A DNA stretch of 64,000 nt, taken from Defluviitalea raffinosedens. GTDB lineage: Bacteria; Bacillota; Clostridia; Lachnospirales; Defluviitaleaceae. Positions 14,692-23,357 of this stretch are shown here, piece after piece. The stretch's first letter is position 1; each line of letters begins with the position of its first letter. The notes below the pieces were generated by a model. It ran no database searches, was not told the origin of the DNA, and was given only the letters and a program-made list of their open reading frames with translations. The position numbers were made by a program, and so were the translations under genes. The stretch is taken from contig NZ_JAFBEP010000007.1 of the NCBI RefSeq assembly GCF_016908775.1, forward strand, positions 62,001 through 126,000. The letters run 5' to 3'.

Positions 14692-16476
14692 TCATATAAT
14701 CCCTATCATTTTCATCAAATATTTGGCATTAGTCGTATTGGACTTTCCAGGCTTTATTTTGTAGTCAAAGTAAATTGCATTATCCCTATAATATTCTGAG
14801 AAGTTATAGTTCTGGATTCGGGGGTATATATTTTCTAACTGACAAAGTTCCAGGTCATGGGTGGTTATGAGGCCGGCCACATTGAGTGTATTGAGCTGTG
14901 CAATGACTGTTTTGGCACCGATGAGTCGATCTACCGAATTTGTACCTCTAAATATTTCGTCTATAAGAAAAAGCATATTTGAATCGTTTTTTGCAGTATC
15001 GATGATGGTTTTTATGCGTTTAAGCTCAGCATAGAAGGTTGAAATGCCTTCATTCAGATCATCCACAATCCTCATGGAAGTCATAATTTTAAGAGGAGAA
15101 AAAGTCATCTTCTTTGCACAGACAAAACTTCCGGCTTGAGCCAGTACCAGATTAATGCCAACTGTTCTTAAAAAGGTAGTTTTGCCGGACATATTTGAGC
15201 CTGAAATGATGAAGATATTATCATGAAGATTAAAATCATTGTTGACTCTGGCTTCATTAGGAAGCAGGGGATGTCCTAAATCCTTTGCTTCTATTATTTT
15301 ACTTTTATCTGAAATTATAGGCATACAAATATTACTGCAGACATTTCCAAGAGTAGAAAAGCTCATTAAACTTTCAAATTCTCCCAAAGCAAGAAACCAC
15401 TTCTCGCATAGATGGGCATATTTTGCTTTCCATGTTTCCAGCATAAAGGCACATTGGTAATCCCATAATAAAAATACATTTAAAACAAAGTAGATGATGA
15501 GATTACTTCTTACACTTATCTTTGTAAGGATTTTATTTAAGTCTTTGATTGCCTGCGCTGCAGATGTTTCTGAAGCACCAAGTTGGGATTGAGTTTCCTT
15601 GAGCTTTTCAGAATGAAAGCTCTTACTTTTAAGCATTTCAATAACGGTACTATAAGGGGCTAATTTATACGATGTATCCAGGATTGCACCTAAATAATTT
15701 TGTGTTTTTGGAAATCCCAAAGCCCAAAGAAGAGCCTGTATCATGGCCAAAGTGGCTCCAGTTAAATATAGATTTTTTAACTGAAAGATCAGCATAAAAG
15801 CAATCAATAAAACCGTTATTGCCGGAGTCCATAATAAAATGAATTTTAATATTTTATTGGTGGTGAAAGGTTTAGAATCTTTTAAATTACTCACAAGATC
15901 GGGAGCAGAGGGACTATAACCAATTTTTGAAAAATAATATTCCATTTGATTTGTAAATTCGATGTCCTTACTAAGTTCAAAAACAGCCTCCTGCCTTTTT
16001 TGTAATTCATTTTTTGTATAGGAAGGATGCAACAGGTCTTTGGCAAAGGCCTGACGGCCATACCAGGTATGGGTTCGATTGAGAAATTGAAATAAAGATT
16101 TCTTGCCCACGATATCAAGGTCACAGCCATAAGGATGCTCCGAATCAATAAATTCCTCACCAATATCCGAAAAGCTATCCCATTTACCAGATATCCTGTC
16201 TAAATGTCGATTATTTATAGCGATCATTCCGCTTAAATAATCGATTTTTTCTTTAAGTTTATCCTGATATACCCAAAAGCCAATAAAAAGAAAGAAAATA
16301 CCTAAGCTTATCCCAATAAGAAAAAGAGAAAACCCCTTAGTAAAAGTAGAGTATCCAGACACGATTAATATAAGAAAAAACCCGAGCTTCACATAGCCTA
16401 CAAAATTAAATAATACATTATGCTTTTTCAAAGAAGCTTCATGCTCTTTAATGAATTGAGTAAATCTGTTATCCAT
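14692..16476 (-). CDS. Membrane-anchored MutS-family ATPase
   Basis: A 594-residue MutS-superfamily protein that is not a classical mismatch-repair MutS. Two hydrophobic segments at about 27-45 and 48-70 and another pair near 212-255 flank a core domain, and the C-terminal third is the MutS ATPase: Walker A in SGSNMSGKTT (425-434), Walker B LFLIDE (about 502-507) and the ITTHD switch. There is no mismatch-reading or Smr domain. This membrane-bound subfamily is widespread in Clostridia and Bacteroidetes and its role is not established. GAGGTG lies five bases before the ATG. Confidence 0.85.
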   Translation of the reverse strand: MDNRFTQFIKEHEASLKKHNVLFNFVGYVKLGFFLILIVSGYSTFTKGFSLFLIGISLGIFFLFIGFWVYQDKLKEKIDYLSGMIAINNRHLDRISGKWDSFSDIGEEFIDSEHPYGCDLDIVGKKSLFQFLNRTHTWYGRQAFAKDLLHPSYTKNELQKRQEAVFELSKDIEFTNQMEYYFSKIGYSPSAPDLVSNLKDSKPFTTNKILKFILLWTPAITVLLIAFMLIFQLKNLYLTGATLAMIQALLWALGFPKTQNYLGAILDTSYKLAPYSTVIEMLKSKSFHSEKLKETQSQLGASETSAAQAIKDLNKILTKISVRSNLIIYFVLNVFLLWDYQCAFMLETWKAKYAHLCEKWFLALGEFESLMSFSTLGNVCSNICMPIISDKSKIIEAKDLGHPLLPNEARVNNDFNLHDNIFIISGSNMSGKTTFLRTVGINLVLAQAGSFVCAKKMTFSPLKIMTSMRIVDDLNEGISTFYAELKRIKTIIDTAKNDSNMLFLIDEIFRGTNSVDRLIGAKTVIAQLNTLNVAGLITTHDLELCQLENIYPRIQNYNFSEYYRDNAIYFDYKIKPGKSNTTNAKYLMKMIGII

Positions 16477-16570
16477 AAAAACACCTCTATAATTGTAAAG
16501 TGACTACAAACTTGATGAAGACTTTTACAGTGTACACAAGATTTTAAAGGAGGACAAGGAGTAAAAATAG

Positions 16571-16603
16571 AAAGGATAAATTCAATATTTTATCCTTTTT
16601 TGC
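16571..16603. terminator. Terminator-like hairpin in the mutS-VOC intergenic region
   Basis: AAAGGATAAA (16571-16580) pairs with TTTATCCTTT (16589-16598), with T-run after it. No gene on the plus strand ends just upstream, so it is orphaned. Confidence 0.5.
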
Positions 16604-16764
16604 GTATTAATTCAAAAAGTTAATAATATGGCATTAAATAAAATAATATGAGAAAAAATTACAATGACTTATTGATATTTAAGAATAGTTTGATAGAATA
16701 TAAATTAAAATAAATTTTTTTGTAGTATAGAAAGATAGATTTAATGATAGGAAGAATTAATAAT

Positions 16765-17187
16765 ATGGTTCAATCAATTATACATATTGCCTTAGTAGTT
16801 AGAGATTATGATGAAGCGATAGAGTTTTATACTAAGAAGTTAAATTTTACATTAGTTGAAGATACTTATCAGCCAGAACAAGACAAGAGATGGGTTGTTG
16901 TATCACCACCTGGTTCAATAGGTACGACATTATTACTGGCTAGAGCATCAAATCCTGAACAGGAATTATTTATTGGTAATCAGTCAGGTGGTAGAGTATT
17001 TCTTTTTTTGTATACAGATGATTTTTGAAGAGATTACAATGAAATGCTTGAGAGAGGTATTGAATTTGTAAGAGAGCCTAAAGAAGCTCCATATGGAATC
17101 GTTGCTGTTTTTAAAGATTTGTACGGTAACTTATGGGATTTGGTAGAATTAAATGAAGATCATCCTATTGCTAAACGAATGAAATAA
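16765..17187 (+). pseudogene. VOC-family (glyoxalase-like) protein interrupted by an in-frame TGA
   Basis: The first part (from MVQSIIHIALVVRDYDEAI) is a normal VOC N-terminus with HIALVV and FYTKKLNF. At 17026-17028 a TGA stops the frame after FLYTDDF; the same frame continues open as RDYNEMLERGIEFV...VFKDLYGNLWDLVE to a TAA at 17185. In relatives this position reads DDFWRDY, so the TGA replaces a tryptophan TGG: a single-base nonsense change in an otherwise intact 140-codon gene. The preferred ATG at 16765 follows AGGAAG. A sequencing error is possible, and stop readthrough is less likely. Confidence 0.8.
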
Positions 17188-17210
17188 AGAATTAAAAGTC
17201 AGAAAACAGG

Positions 17211-17257
17211 TTCCCAGGATTTCGCTTATGTAAAGCCGTCTGGGAATGTTTTTTATT
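17211..17257 (+). terminator. Probable terminator after the VOC pseudogene
   Basis: TTCCCAGGA (17211-17219) pairs with TCTGGGAA (17239-17246), followed by a T-rich tract. Confidence 0.6.
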
Positions 17258-17514
17258 TGAAGAAAAAAGAAGGTTAATGGTGATTTCTGCCTAAAAGGAC
17301 AGATAACAGAGTGTCCTCAACATTCATCATCATTCTGAGTTGAATTATGTGAAAGTTGATGAATACCTTAATTCTAGGAACTTTAGACGATAGAATATAT
17401 TAATGATGATCATGCAGATTTCTTAAATGAATTATTACAATATAAACATTTTATGAAAGGGAAGAAACTTATTCCTTTGAAAGAATGATGTAATTAAACA
17501 TAGGGGGGAAGTAA
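17258..17514. other. Gene-poor stretch with possible decayed coding fragment
   Basis: No intact gene. Two short open stretches in different frames (ELNYVKVDEYLNSRNFRR ending in TAG near 17391, then a 32-residue tail containing ADFLNELLQYKHFMKG ending near 17489) could be remnants of one gene joined by a frameshift. The family is not recognisable. The final bases hold the GGGGGGAAG site of the GNAT gene. Confidence 0.3.
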
Positions 17515-18018
17515 ATGAAAGACGAAAGTATTATCATCGTACAAGCTAAAGCGGATTATGTAGAATCATATAATAGAGCAGTTGATATAGTAGCGAGAGA
17601 AAGAAAATATTTAGCTTCAACCAAAGGTTTCTCACTAGAGAGTACAAGAAGTTTTGTAGAAGCAATTGAGCAAAATAATTTGGCACAATTTTATGCTATA
17701 AGGAATGGAATGGTTATTGGATGGTGCGATATTTTGCCCAAGAATTTTGAAGGATTTGAGCATGTAGGAACTTTGGGAATGGGAGTATTGCCTGAGTATC
17801 GAGGAATTGGTTTAGGAAGTCATTTGCTTGAGAGAGCAATTGAACATGCAAAAGCAATAAATGGGATAGAGAAGGTAGAATTAGAGGTGTTTGAAAGCAA
17901 TGAAAATGCCCTTAAATTCTACCAAAAGCATGGATTCTTTCAGGAAGGCAGAAGAGTTAAGTCAAGGAAGTTAGATGGACAATATGACAATATCATTTTA
18001 ATGGGGAGATTTATATAA
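17515..18018 (+). CDS. GNAT family N-acetyltransferase
   Basis: A 167-residue GNAT protein. Beta strands lead to the acetyl-CoA loop LPEYRGIGLGSHLLERAI (motif A, R/Q-x-x-G-x-G/A), then VELEVFESNENALKFYQKHGF, the motif B tail. It resembles the RimI/PhnO-like small acetyltransferases that modify free amines or protein N-termini; the acceptor is unknown. A strong GGGGGG site lies before the ATG. The gene faces the DMT transporter pair tail to tail. Confidence 0.88.
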   Translation: MKDESIIIVQAKADYVESYNRAVDIVARERKYLASTKGFSLESTRSFVEAIEQNNLAQFYAIRNGMVIGWCDILPKNFEGFEHVGTLGMGVLPEYRGIGLGSHLLERAIEHAKAINGIEKVELEVFESNENALKFYQKHGFFQEGRRVKSRKLDGQYDNIILMGRFI

Positions 18019-18034
18019 AATTATGTGCTTATTT

Positions 18035-18493
18035 TTATTCTAAAATCTCTTCATTCTTTTTCTGATCCAGTATCAAATTATAGATTAGCCCTGCCAATAC
18101 GAAGATTCCCCCAATTACCTTGCCTATGGATAATTGGTGTAAAGTAAAATAATCAATCGCAATTCCCATAAACAATTGTCCAATGAAAATCAGTAGAGTC
18201 AGGTTGAATGAAGGTATTTTATGAGAAATATAACTCTGAAGCATTACAACTACTACTCCAAAAAGACCGCCAAAATATGCCCATACAGGAATGGAACCTA
18301 AGGAATGATTAGTAATTCTTAAAGGTTCCTTATTTATTATAAGAAAGAAAAAGGCGAAGATTAAACCAACGATATAATTAAAGAAAGTACCTTGGAGAAG
18401 GCCTATTTTTTGTGCCAAATTGGCATTTATGATTCTAGAGACAACGATGGTAACACCTGCTAGAAATGACGCGAGGATTGCTATAGCAAACAT
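18035..18493 (-). CDS. YdcZ-type (DUF606) DMT transporter, subunit 2
   Basis: A 152-residue protein of five hydrophobic segments, half the size of normal DMT/EamA transporters, in the YdcZ/DUF606 family. Landmarks are NANLAQKIGLLQGTFFNYIVG near the start and FIGQLFMGIAIDYF. It follows its paralog on the same strand by twelve bases, with AAGGAGGG before the ATG. Such pairs probably form a heterodimeric antiparallel transporter. The substrate is unknown. It ends 17 bases from the convergent GNAT gene. Confidence 0.8.
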   Translation of the reverse strand: MFAIAILASFLAGVTIVVSRIINANLAQKIGLLQGTFFNYIVGLIFAFFFLIINKEPLRITNHSLGSIPVWAYFGGLFGVVVVMLQSYISHKIPSFNLTLLIFIGQLFMGIAIDYFTLHQLSIGKVIGGIFVLAGLIYNLILDQKKNEEILE

Positions 18494-18505
18494 TAAGATC
18501 CCTCC

Positions 18506-18928
18506 TTAAAAAATAGTCATAATAATGATGCCTGATGTAATGAGAAGTAATCCAAAAGATTTTTTTATGTCAAATTTCACTACTTTCATTCCTAACCATC
18601 CGAAATGATCAATAATAATTGAAGTTAGAGACTGCCCAAGCAGTCCTAAAGCAAGAGGCATAGAAACACCCAGTACAGAAAAACCTATATTGTTAAATAG
18701 AACCGTAAAAACTCCGATTGCACCGGCACTGTATAAATATAGAGGAATATCCTTACTGAAATTTATTCTGGCTTTATTTGGAATTAATACTAGTATCATG
18801 GTAATAAATCCTACAATATGAATGATGACGACAGACTGATAATTGCCAATGGAACTGGATAGTACTCCATTAATTGCTATCATGATTGATATTAAGGCTC
18901 CGATTGAAAGAGAAAGTATATTGTTCAT
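18506..18928 (-). CDS. YdcZ-type (DUF606) DMT transporter, subunit 1
   Basis: A 140-residue paralog of the next gene, five membrane segments, beginning MNNILSLSIGALISIMIAINGVL and containing LALGLLGQSLTSIIIDHFG. The start at 18928 is set by AAAGGAG eight bases upstream; the longer reading from 18961 has no ribosome site and adds a charged tail. The gene is divergent from a YeiL-like Crp/Fnr regulator with a perfect 16-bp palindrome between them, so this regulator likely controls the pair. Confidence 0.8.
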   Translation of the reverse strand: MNNILSLSIGALISIMIAINGVLSSSIGNYQSVVIIHIVGFITMILVLIPNKARINFSKDIPLYLYSAGAIGVFTVLFNNIGFSVLGVSMPLALGLLGQSLTSIIIDHFGWLGMKVVKFDIKKSFGLLLITSGIIIMTIF

Positions 18929-18987
18929 ATATTTGCTCCTTTCTTTGAATTTTACGTTCAATTTATCATAAAGTTATTGCCTGTGGT

Positions 18988-19003
18988 TATGACATATGTC
19001 ATA
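18988..19003. promoter_or_regulatory. 16-bp perfect palindrome, candidate Crp/Fnr-family operator
   Basis: TATGACATATGTCATA lies between the divergent DMT pair and the Crp/Fnr-type gene. Length and TGAC...GTCA layout fit a Crp/Fnr dimer. The regulator identity is inferred from position. Confidence 0.65.
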
Positions 19004-19046
19004 CTAAAGAAAATATTTTTATATCGAGTAAAAATGTGGTGTTGAC

Positions 19047-19742
19047 ATGAAACTAATTTATGATATTTATAAGATGAATCAGTATATTGAAAAATATAAA
19101 ATACATCAGTTGTTTTCTGAGGATATAAAACCTTTTATGGAACTTTTCTTATTTAAGAGTGGGGAGTACATTTGCAAAGACAATGAAGAGATTTCTTATA
19201 TTTATTTCTTTGTGGAAGGAAAAGCGAAAGTATATATCACGCTTAGCAATGGAAAATCTCTGCTTCTTTGTTTTTATCAGCCTTTTACGATCTTGGGAGA
19301 TATAGAATTGGTGGAAAAGAAAAACGCCAGTAGTAATATACAGGCGATAGAAGATGTTTATTGTATCGGAATTTCTTTAGAACGAGCAAGGGAATATCTA
19401 CTGAATGACTCTAAATTTTTAAGAGTCATCTGCACTTCTCTTGGCAAGAAACTTAATAGATGCTCAAATAACAGTTCTATTAACTTGCTGTATCCTCTTA
19501 AAAATAGATTAGCCAGTTATATCTTGGTTGCCGGAAAGCCTATAAATCATAAAGATGGAAGAAGTATTGAGTTCTTTGGAAACCTGACAGAAATAGCAGA
19601 ACTTTTAGGTACCAGTTACAGGCATTTATTAAGAACTTTAAATGAACTCTCCAAAATGGGCGTATTAGAAAAGAAAAACAGTGCTTATGAAGTCACTGAC
19701 TTGAAACAACTTAAAAAATTAGCTGGGGATTTATATAGATAA
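19047..19742 (+). CDS. Crp/Fnr family transcriptional regulator (YeiL-like)
   Basis: A 231-residue regulator: cyclic-nucleotide-binding-type beta roll at about 20-130 (FLFKSGEYICKDNEEISYIYFFVEGKAKVYI), dimer helix, and a winged helix at about 170-225 with TEIAELLGTSYRHLLRTLNEL as recognition helix. The RxxE/cAMP phosphate-cassette residues are not evident, so it probably does not sense cAMP. It resembles E. coli YeiL. The start at 19047 has only a weak GGTG site; the in-frame ATG at 19074 is an alternative. It is divergent from the DMT pair. Confidence 0.85.
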   Translation: MKLIYDIYKMNQYIEKYKIHQLFSEDIKPFMELFLFKSGEYICKDNEEISYIYFFVEGKAKVYITLSNGKSLLLCFYQPFTILGDIELVEKKNASSNIQAIEDVYCIGISLERAREYLLNDSKFLRVICTSLGKKLNRCSNNSSINLLYPLKNRLASYILVAGKPINHKDGRSIEFFGNLTEIAELLGTSYRHLLRTLNELSKMGVLEKKNSAYEVTDLKQLKKLAGDLYR

Positions 19743-19950
19743 AAAGAGTAGAAGCAATCCTTGTTTTTTTGGCAATTGTCTTTTAATTGAATTAATTTAG
19801 TTTGTTTTTTGTCTATATTTAACATTTTTGCATGACATCTATAAGAAGTTTTATAAATAATATATAAGTGTTTTTTTCTTTTTATAAATTAGAGTAGCAG
19901 GAAATTATTTAACAATTTAAAAATTTGATGTTGATTTAAGAATTTAATTC
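19743..19950. other. AT-rich gene-free stretch
   Basis: The 208 bases after the Crp/Fnr gene are very AT-rich with long T runs. No coding frame, clear hairpin terminator or repeat is visible. Confidence 0.6.
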
Positions 19951-19979
19951 TTGACAAGAAGAATTTTATAAGATAGAAT
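19951..19979 (+). promoter_or_regulatory. SigA promoter of the T-box/trpXYZ transcript
   Basis: TTGACA (19951-19956), a 17-base spacer, TAGAAT (19974-19979); transcription would begin just before T-box stem I. Confidence 0.85.
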
Positions 19980-19985
19980 TATTGA

Positions 19986-20257
19986 AAATTAAACTTATCA
20001 AAGGCAATGATCAAGAAGTAGTAACAGTAATGGAGTCCTTCAGAGAGCTTTCGGTTGGTGCGAGAAAGCAGGATATAGGTACTGTGAATTCATCTTGGGA
20101 GCTATACACCCAAAGGTATATGCTGAGTAGGCTGTATCGGGATCCACCCGTTATAGTGGAAAGCAATGTTAGTTGCTTACTGAGGTTGTGAAAACAACGA
20201 AGCAAGGTGGTACCGCGAACGACAAATTCGCCCCTGTGATACAGGGGGCGTTTTTTT
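19986..20257 (+). ncRNA. T-box riboswitch, Trp specifier, with terminator
   Basis: Stem I distal elements (AGAGAGC...GGTTGGTGCGAGAAAGC), the specifier side GAATTCATCT-TGG-GAGC with TGG at 20096-20098, the T-box core AAGGTGGTACCGCG (20204-20217) and a terminator whose GCCCCTGT pairs with ACAGGGGGC before seven T (20251-20257). The specifier UGG indicates uncharged tRNA(Trp). This controls the downstream ABC importer. Confidence 0.93.
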
Positions 20258-20439
20258 ATTATAAAAAAGATTTTTTTAAAAAAGATTTAATTTTTGTAGC
20301 AAATGATGGATATTTGCGTTTTTCTTGCATACTCTTATATAAATCTTGTTTTGTGTAGCAAACCATTTAACCTGTAAAGGTTAATTTAATTAATAAATTA
20401 ATGAATAAATTAAAAATGATAAAATGGGAGGAATGAGAT

Positions 20440-21462
20440 ATGAAAAAGTTTATAAAAACTTTATCCTGTTTTCTTTCTACAGCAGTATTAATGCTTGCAG
20501 TAGGTTGTTCAAACGGAGGTGCAAATACTCCGGCTCCAGCTGGCTCATCTGATACGTCCGGCGAAAATAGTTCAAAGAATGTTACCGTGGGCATTATTCA
20601 GTATATGGATCATGTTGCCCTCGATTCTGCAAGAGAAGGGTTCATCGAAGCCTTGAAGGCTAATGGCTATGTAGAAGGAGAGAATCTTACGATTGATTAT
20701 CAGAATGCCCAAGGAGATCAAAGTAACCTTTCTACAATTAGCGATCGTTTTGTAAGTAATAAAGTAGATTTAGTATTGGCCATTGCAACTCCGGCTGCTC
20801 AATCCATTGCCGGCAAAACGACAGAAATACCTATTTTAGCAACTGCTGTTACAGATTTTGAAGCTGCAAAATTGGTAGATTCTAATGAAGCTCCTGGAGG
20901 AAATGTCAGCGGAACTACCGATATGAATCCGATTAAAGAGCAAATAGACCTTTTAGCAAAATTAGTGCCTGATGCAAAAACAGTAGGGGTACTTTATACT
21001 TCCAGCGAGGATAATTCCGTATTACAGGCAAAGCTTGCAAAGGAAGCTATTGAAAACTTAGGTCTTAACTATGTAGAAGTAACTGTTACCAATTCCAATG
21101 ATGTTCAGCAGGCAACACAATCCATAGTAGAAAAATGCGATGCAATCTATATCCCAACAGACAATGTATTTGCTTCTGCTATGCCAATTGTACACGGTGT
21201 AACAGCTCAGTCCAAAACGCCTGTAATCTGCGGTGAATCAGGTATGGTTGATAATGGAGGTTTGGCTACTTTAGGAATTAACTATAAAGATTTAGGATAC
21301 CAGACTGGTTTAATGGCAGTAAAGATTTTAAAAGGAGAAGCTTCTCCAGCTACAATGCCGATTGAATCTGCTACAGAATTTGATTTTGTTATTAATGGTA
21401 TAGTGGCTGAAGAAATTGGTTTAGAAATTCCTGAGGATCTTCAGCAATATATCATAAAATAG
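20440..21462 (+). CDS. trpX: TrpX-type ABC transporter substrate-binding lipoprotein
   Basis: A 340-residue type I periplasmic-binding-fold lipoprotein: hydrophobic signal, lipobox ending AVGC (about C23), a Ser/Gly/Ala-rich linker, then the mature domain with VTVGIIQYMDHVALDSAREGF and ATPAAQSIAGKT. This is the ABC_sub_bind/TrpX family. The gene sits immediately downstream of a Trp-specific T-box, so tryptophan or a precursor is the inferred ligand, in agreement with the TrpXYZ system predicted in other Firmicutes. GGGAGGAATGAG precedes the ATG. Confidence 0.9.
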   Translation: MKKFIKTLSCFLSTAVLMLAVGCSNGGANTPAPAGSSDTSGENSSKNVTVGIIQYMDHVALDSAREGFIEALKANGYVEGENLTIDYQNAQGDQSNLSTISDRFVSNKVDLVLAIATPAAQSIAGKTTEIPILATAVTDFEAAKLVDSNEAPGGNVSGTTDMNPIKEQIDLLAKLVPDAKTVGVLYTSSEDNSVLQAKLAKEAIENLGLNYVEVTVTNSNDVQQATQSIVEKCDAIYIPTDNVFASAMPIVHGVTAQSKTPVICGESGMVDNGGLATLGINYKDLGYQTGLMAVKILKGEASPATMPIESATEFDFVINGIVAEEIGLEIPEDLQQYIIK

Positions 21463-21521
21463 CAGTTTAGCAGACAGAATTGACAGGTTCATATGACAAC
21501 TTCAGAAATGGGGGATATAAA

Positions 21522-22415
21522 GTGTTACAGATTATTTTAGGTGCTGTTTCCCTGGGGCTTTTGTGGGCGATTATGACTATAGGAGTGTACATCACTTATA
21601 GAATATTGGATATTGCAGATTTGACAGTAGAGGGAACCCTTGCCATGGGGGCAGCCATTGCAGCCCAGGCAATTACCAGTGGAATGAATCCTTATGCTGC
21701 AACTGCTTTGGCTTTGGTAGGCGGTCTACTCGCAGGGTTAACGACAGGAATTTTGCATACTCAGCTCAAAATACCTGCGCTCTTATCAGGAATATTAACA
21801 ATGATCGCCTTGTATTCTATTAATTTACGTATAATGGGAAAAGCCAATATTTCTCTTTTGCGTACGGAGACGGTATATAGTTGGCTTCAAAGTCTTGGCT
21901 TAAGTGATACCAATGCAGTAATCGTTTTGGGATTGATTTTTGTCATGGTTATTGTATGTTTCTTATATTGGTTTTTTGGAACAGAACTTGGTTCGGCTAT
22001 TCGTGCCACTGGTAACAACCCCAAGATGGTTCGGGCTCAAGGGATCAATACAGATATTATGAAAATTATCGGCTTGGTTCTTAGTAATGGACTTGTGGCA
22101 ATAAGTGGAGCACTTATTGCTCAAAGCCAAAGTTTTGCAGATGTGCAGATGGGCACAGGATCCATCGTTATTGGGCTGGCATCTGTAATTATCGGTGAAG
22201 TCTTGTTTGGGAAAAAGAATTTCTTTAGCAGATTGGTTTCTTTGGTACTGGGGGCAATCACTTACCGAATTATTATTGCACTGGTACTAAAAATGGGAAT
22301 GCCGGCGAACGATTTGAAGCTCTTTACAGCGATTACTGTGGCAATCGCACTATCACTGCCAGTATTTAAAACTTATCTGAACCCCGTCAAAATTTCTATT
22401 AAGGAGGGGAAATAA
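21522..22415 (+). CDS. trpY: TrpY-type ABC transporter permease
   Basis: A 297-residue membrane permease of the branched-chain/TrpY family, with about eight to nine hydrophobic spans and the FGTELGSAIRATGNN coupling region. The start is a GTG at 21522, six bases after a GGGGG ribosome site; the longer reading from a TTG at 21480 has none. Followed without gap by the ATPase gene. The T-box upstream suggests tryptophan import. Confidence 0.88.
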   Translation: MLQIILGAVSLGLLWAIMTIGVYITYRILDIADLTVEGTLAMGAAIAAQAITSGMNPYAATALALVGGLLAGLTTGILHTQLKIPALLSGILTMIALYSINLRIMGKANISLLRTETVYSWLQSLGLSDTNAVIVLGLIFVMVIVCFLYWFFGTELGSAIRATGNNPKMVRAQGINTDIMKIIGLVLSNGLVAISGALIAQSQSFADVQMGTGSIVIGLASVIIGEVLFGKKNFFSRLVSLVLGAITYRIIIALVLKMGMPANDLKLFTAITVAIALSLPVFKTYLNPVKISIKEGK

Positions 22416-23210
22416 ATGTTATCAGTGAACGAAGTATACAAGGTGTTTAATCCCGGAACAGTCAATGAAAAAGTAGCTTTACGGAATGTCACAGTAACCC
22501 TTGAAGAAGGTGATTTTGTTACCTTAATTGGTGGTAATGGCGCGGGTAAATCTACCCTCTTAAACTCTATTGCAGGGGTATTTCCTGTTGATAAAGGTTC
22601 GATTATTATTGACGGTACAGATGTAACCAAATTACCCGAACACAAAAGGGCGGCTATGTTAGGCCGGGTATTCCAGGATCCAATGATGGGAACAGCATCT
22701 AATATGTGGATAGAAGAAAATTTGGCGCTTGCTTTTCGCAGGGGAAAGCGTCGTACTTTAAAATGGGGTATTACAAATAAAGAAAGAATGATGTATAAAG
22801 AACTGCTTGCACCTTTGGGTCTGGGACTTGAAAACAGATTAACGACCAAGGTTGGACTGCTTTCAGGAGGTCAAAGGCAAGCTTTGACACTTTTGATGGC
22901 AACCCTAAAAAAGCCTAAGCTTTTACTTTTGGATGAACATACTGCGGCTCTGGACCCAAAAACAGCTCAGAAAGTATTGGAGCTTAGTGACAAATTTATT
23001 AGAGAGGGTAATTTGACCACATTAATGATTACGCATAATATGCGGGATGCTATCAAGTATGGTAACCGCCTTATTATGATGCATGACGGTCATATCATTT
23101 TAGACATTAAAGGTGAAGAAAAGAAAAAGCTGACGGTTGAAAACCTTTTAGAACGTTTTGGAAAAGCTAGCGGAGAAGAATTTGCCAATGACCGTGCATT
23201 GCTGGCATAA
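22416..23210 (+). CDS. trpZ: TrpZ-type ABC transporter ATP-binding protein
   Basis: A 264-residue ABC ATPase. Walker A is GGNGAGKST, the signature is LSGGQRQALT, Walker B LLLLDEHTA, and the switch histidine lies in MITHN. The ATG begins right after the permease stop, with GGAGGGGA inside the end of trpY. It energises the permease of the Trp importer. A hairpin terminator follows. Confidence 0.92.
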   Translation: MLSVNEVYKVFNPGTVNEKVALRNVTVTLEEGDFVTLIGGNGAGKSTLLNSIAGVFPVDKGSIIIDGTDVTKLPEHKRAAMLGRVFQDPMMGTASNMWIEENLALAFRRGKRRTLKWGITNKERMMYKELLAPLGLGLENRLTTKVGLLSGGQRQALTLLMATLKKPKLLLLDEHTAALDPKTAQKVLELSDKFIREGNLTTLMITHNMRDAIKYGNRLIMMHDGHIILDIKGEEKKKLTVENLLERFGKASGEEFANDRALLA

Positions 23211-23229
23211 TTTCTATATATCATTTTCA

Positions 23230-23269
23230 TAAAAAGACAGATTCCTTTTATGGACTGTCTTTTTATTTT
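23230..23269 (+). terminator. Terminator of the trpXYZ operon
   Basis: AAAAAGACAG (23231-23240) pairs with CTGTCTTTTT (23255-23264), which supplies the U-run. Confidence 0.85.
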
Positions 23270-23357
23270 ATTTTTAAAAATTTTAAAGGATTTTTTATCA
23301 ATTTAAAGAATATTATTAGTGAATAAAATAAAAATTAACTATAGGGGAGGAAGCAAT

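Noticed and set aside
17026-17028. TGA as tryptophan code or selenocysteine
   Set aside because: Many genes here end with TGA and TGG is used for Trp. No SECIS-like hairpin is evident after the codon, and the position is Trp rather than Cys in relatives.
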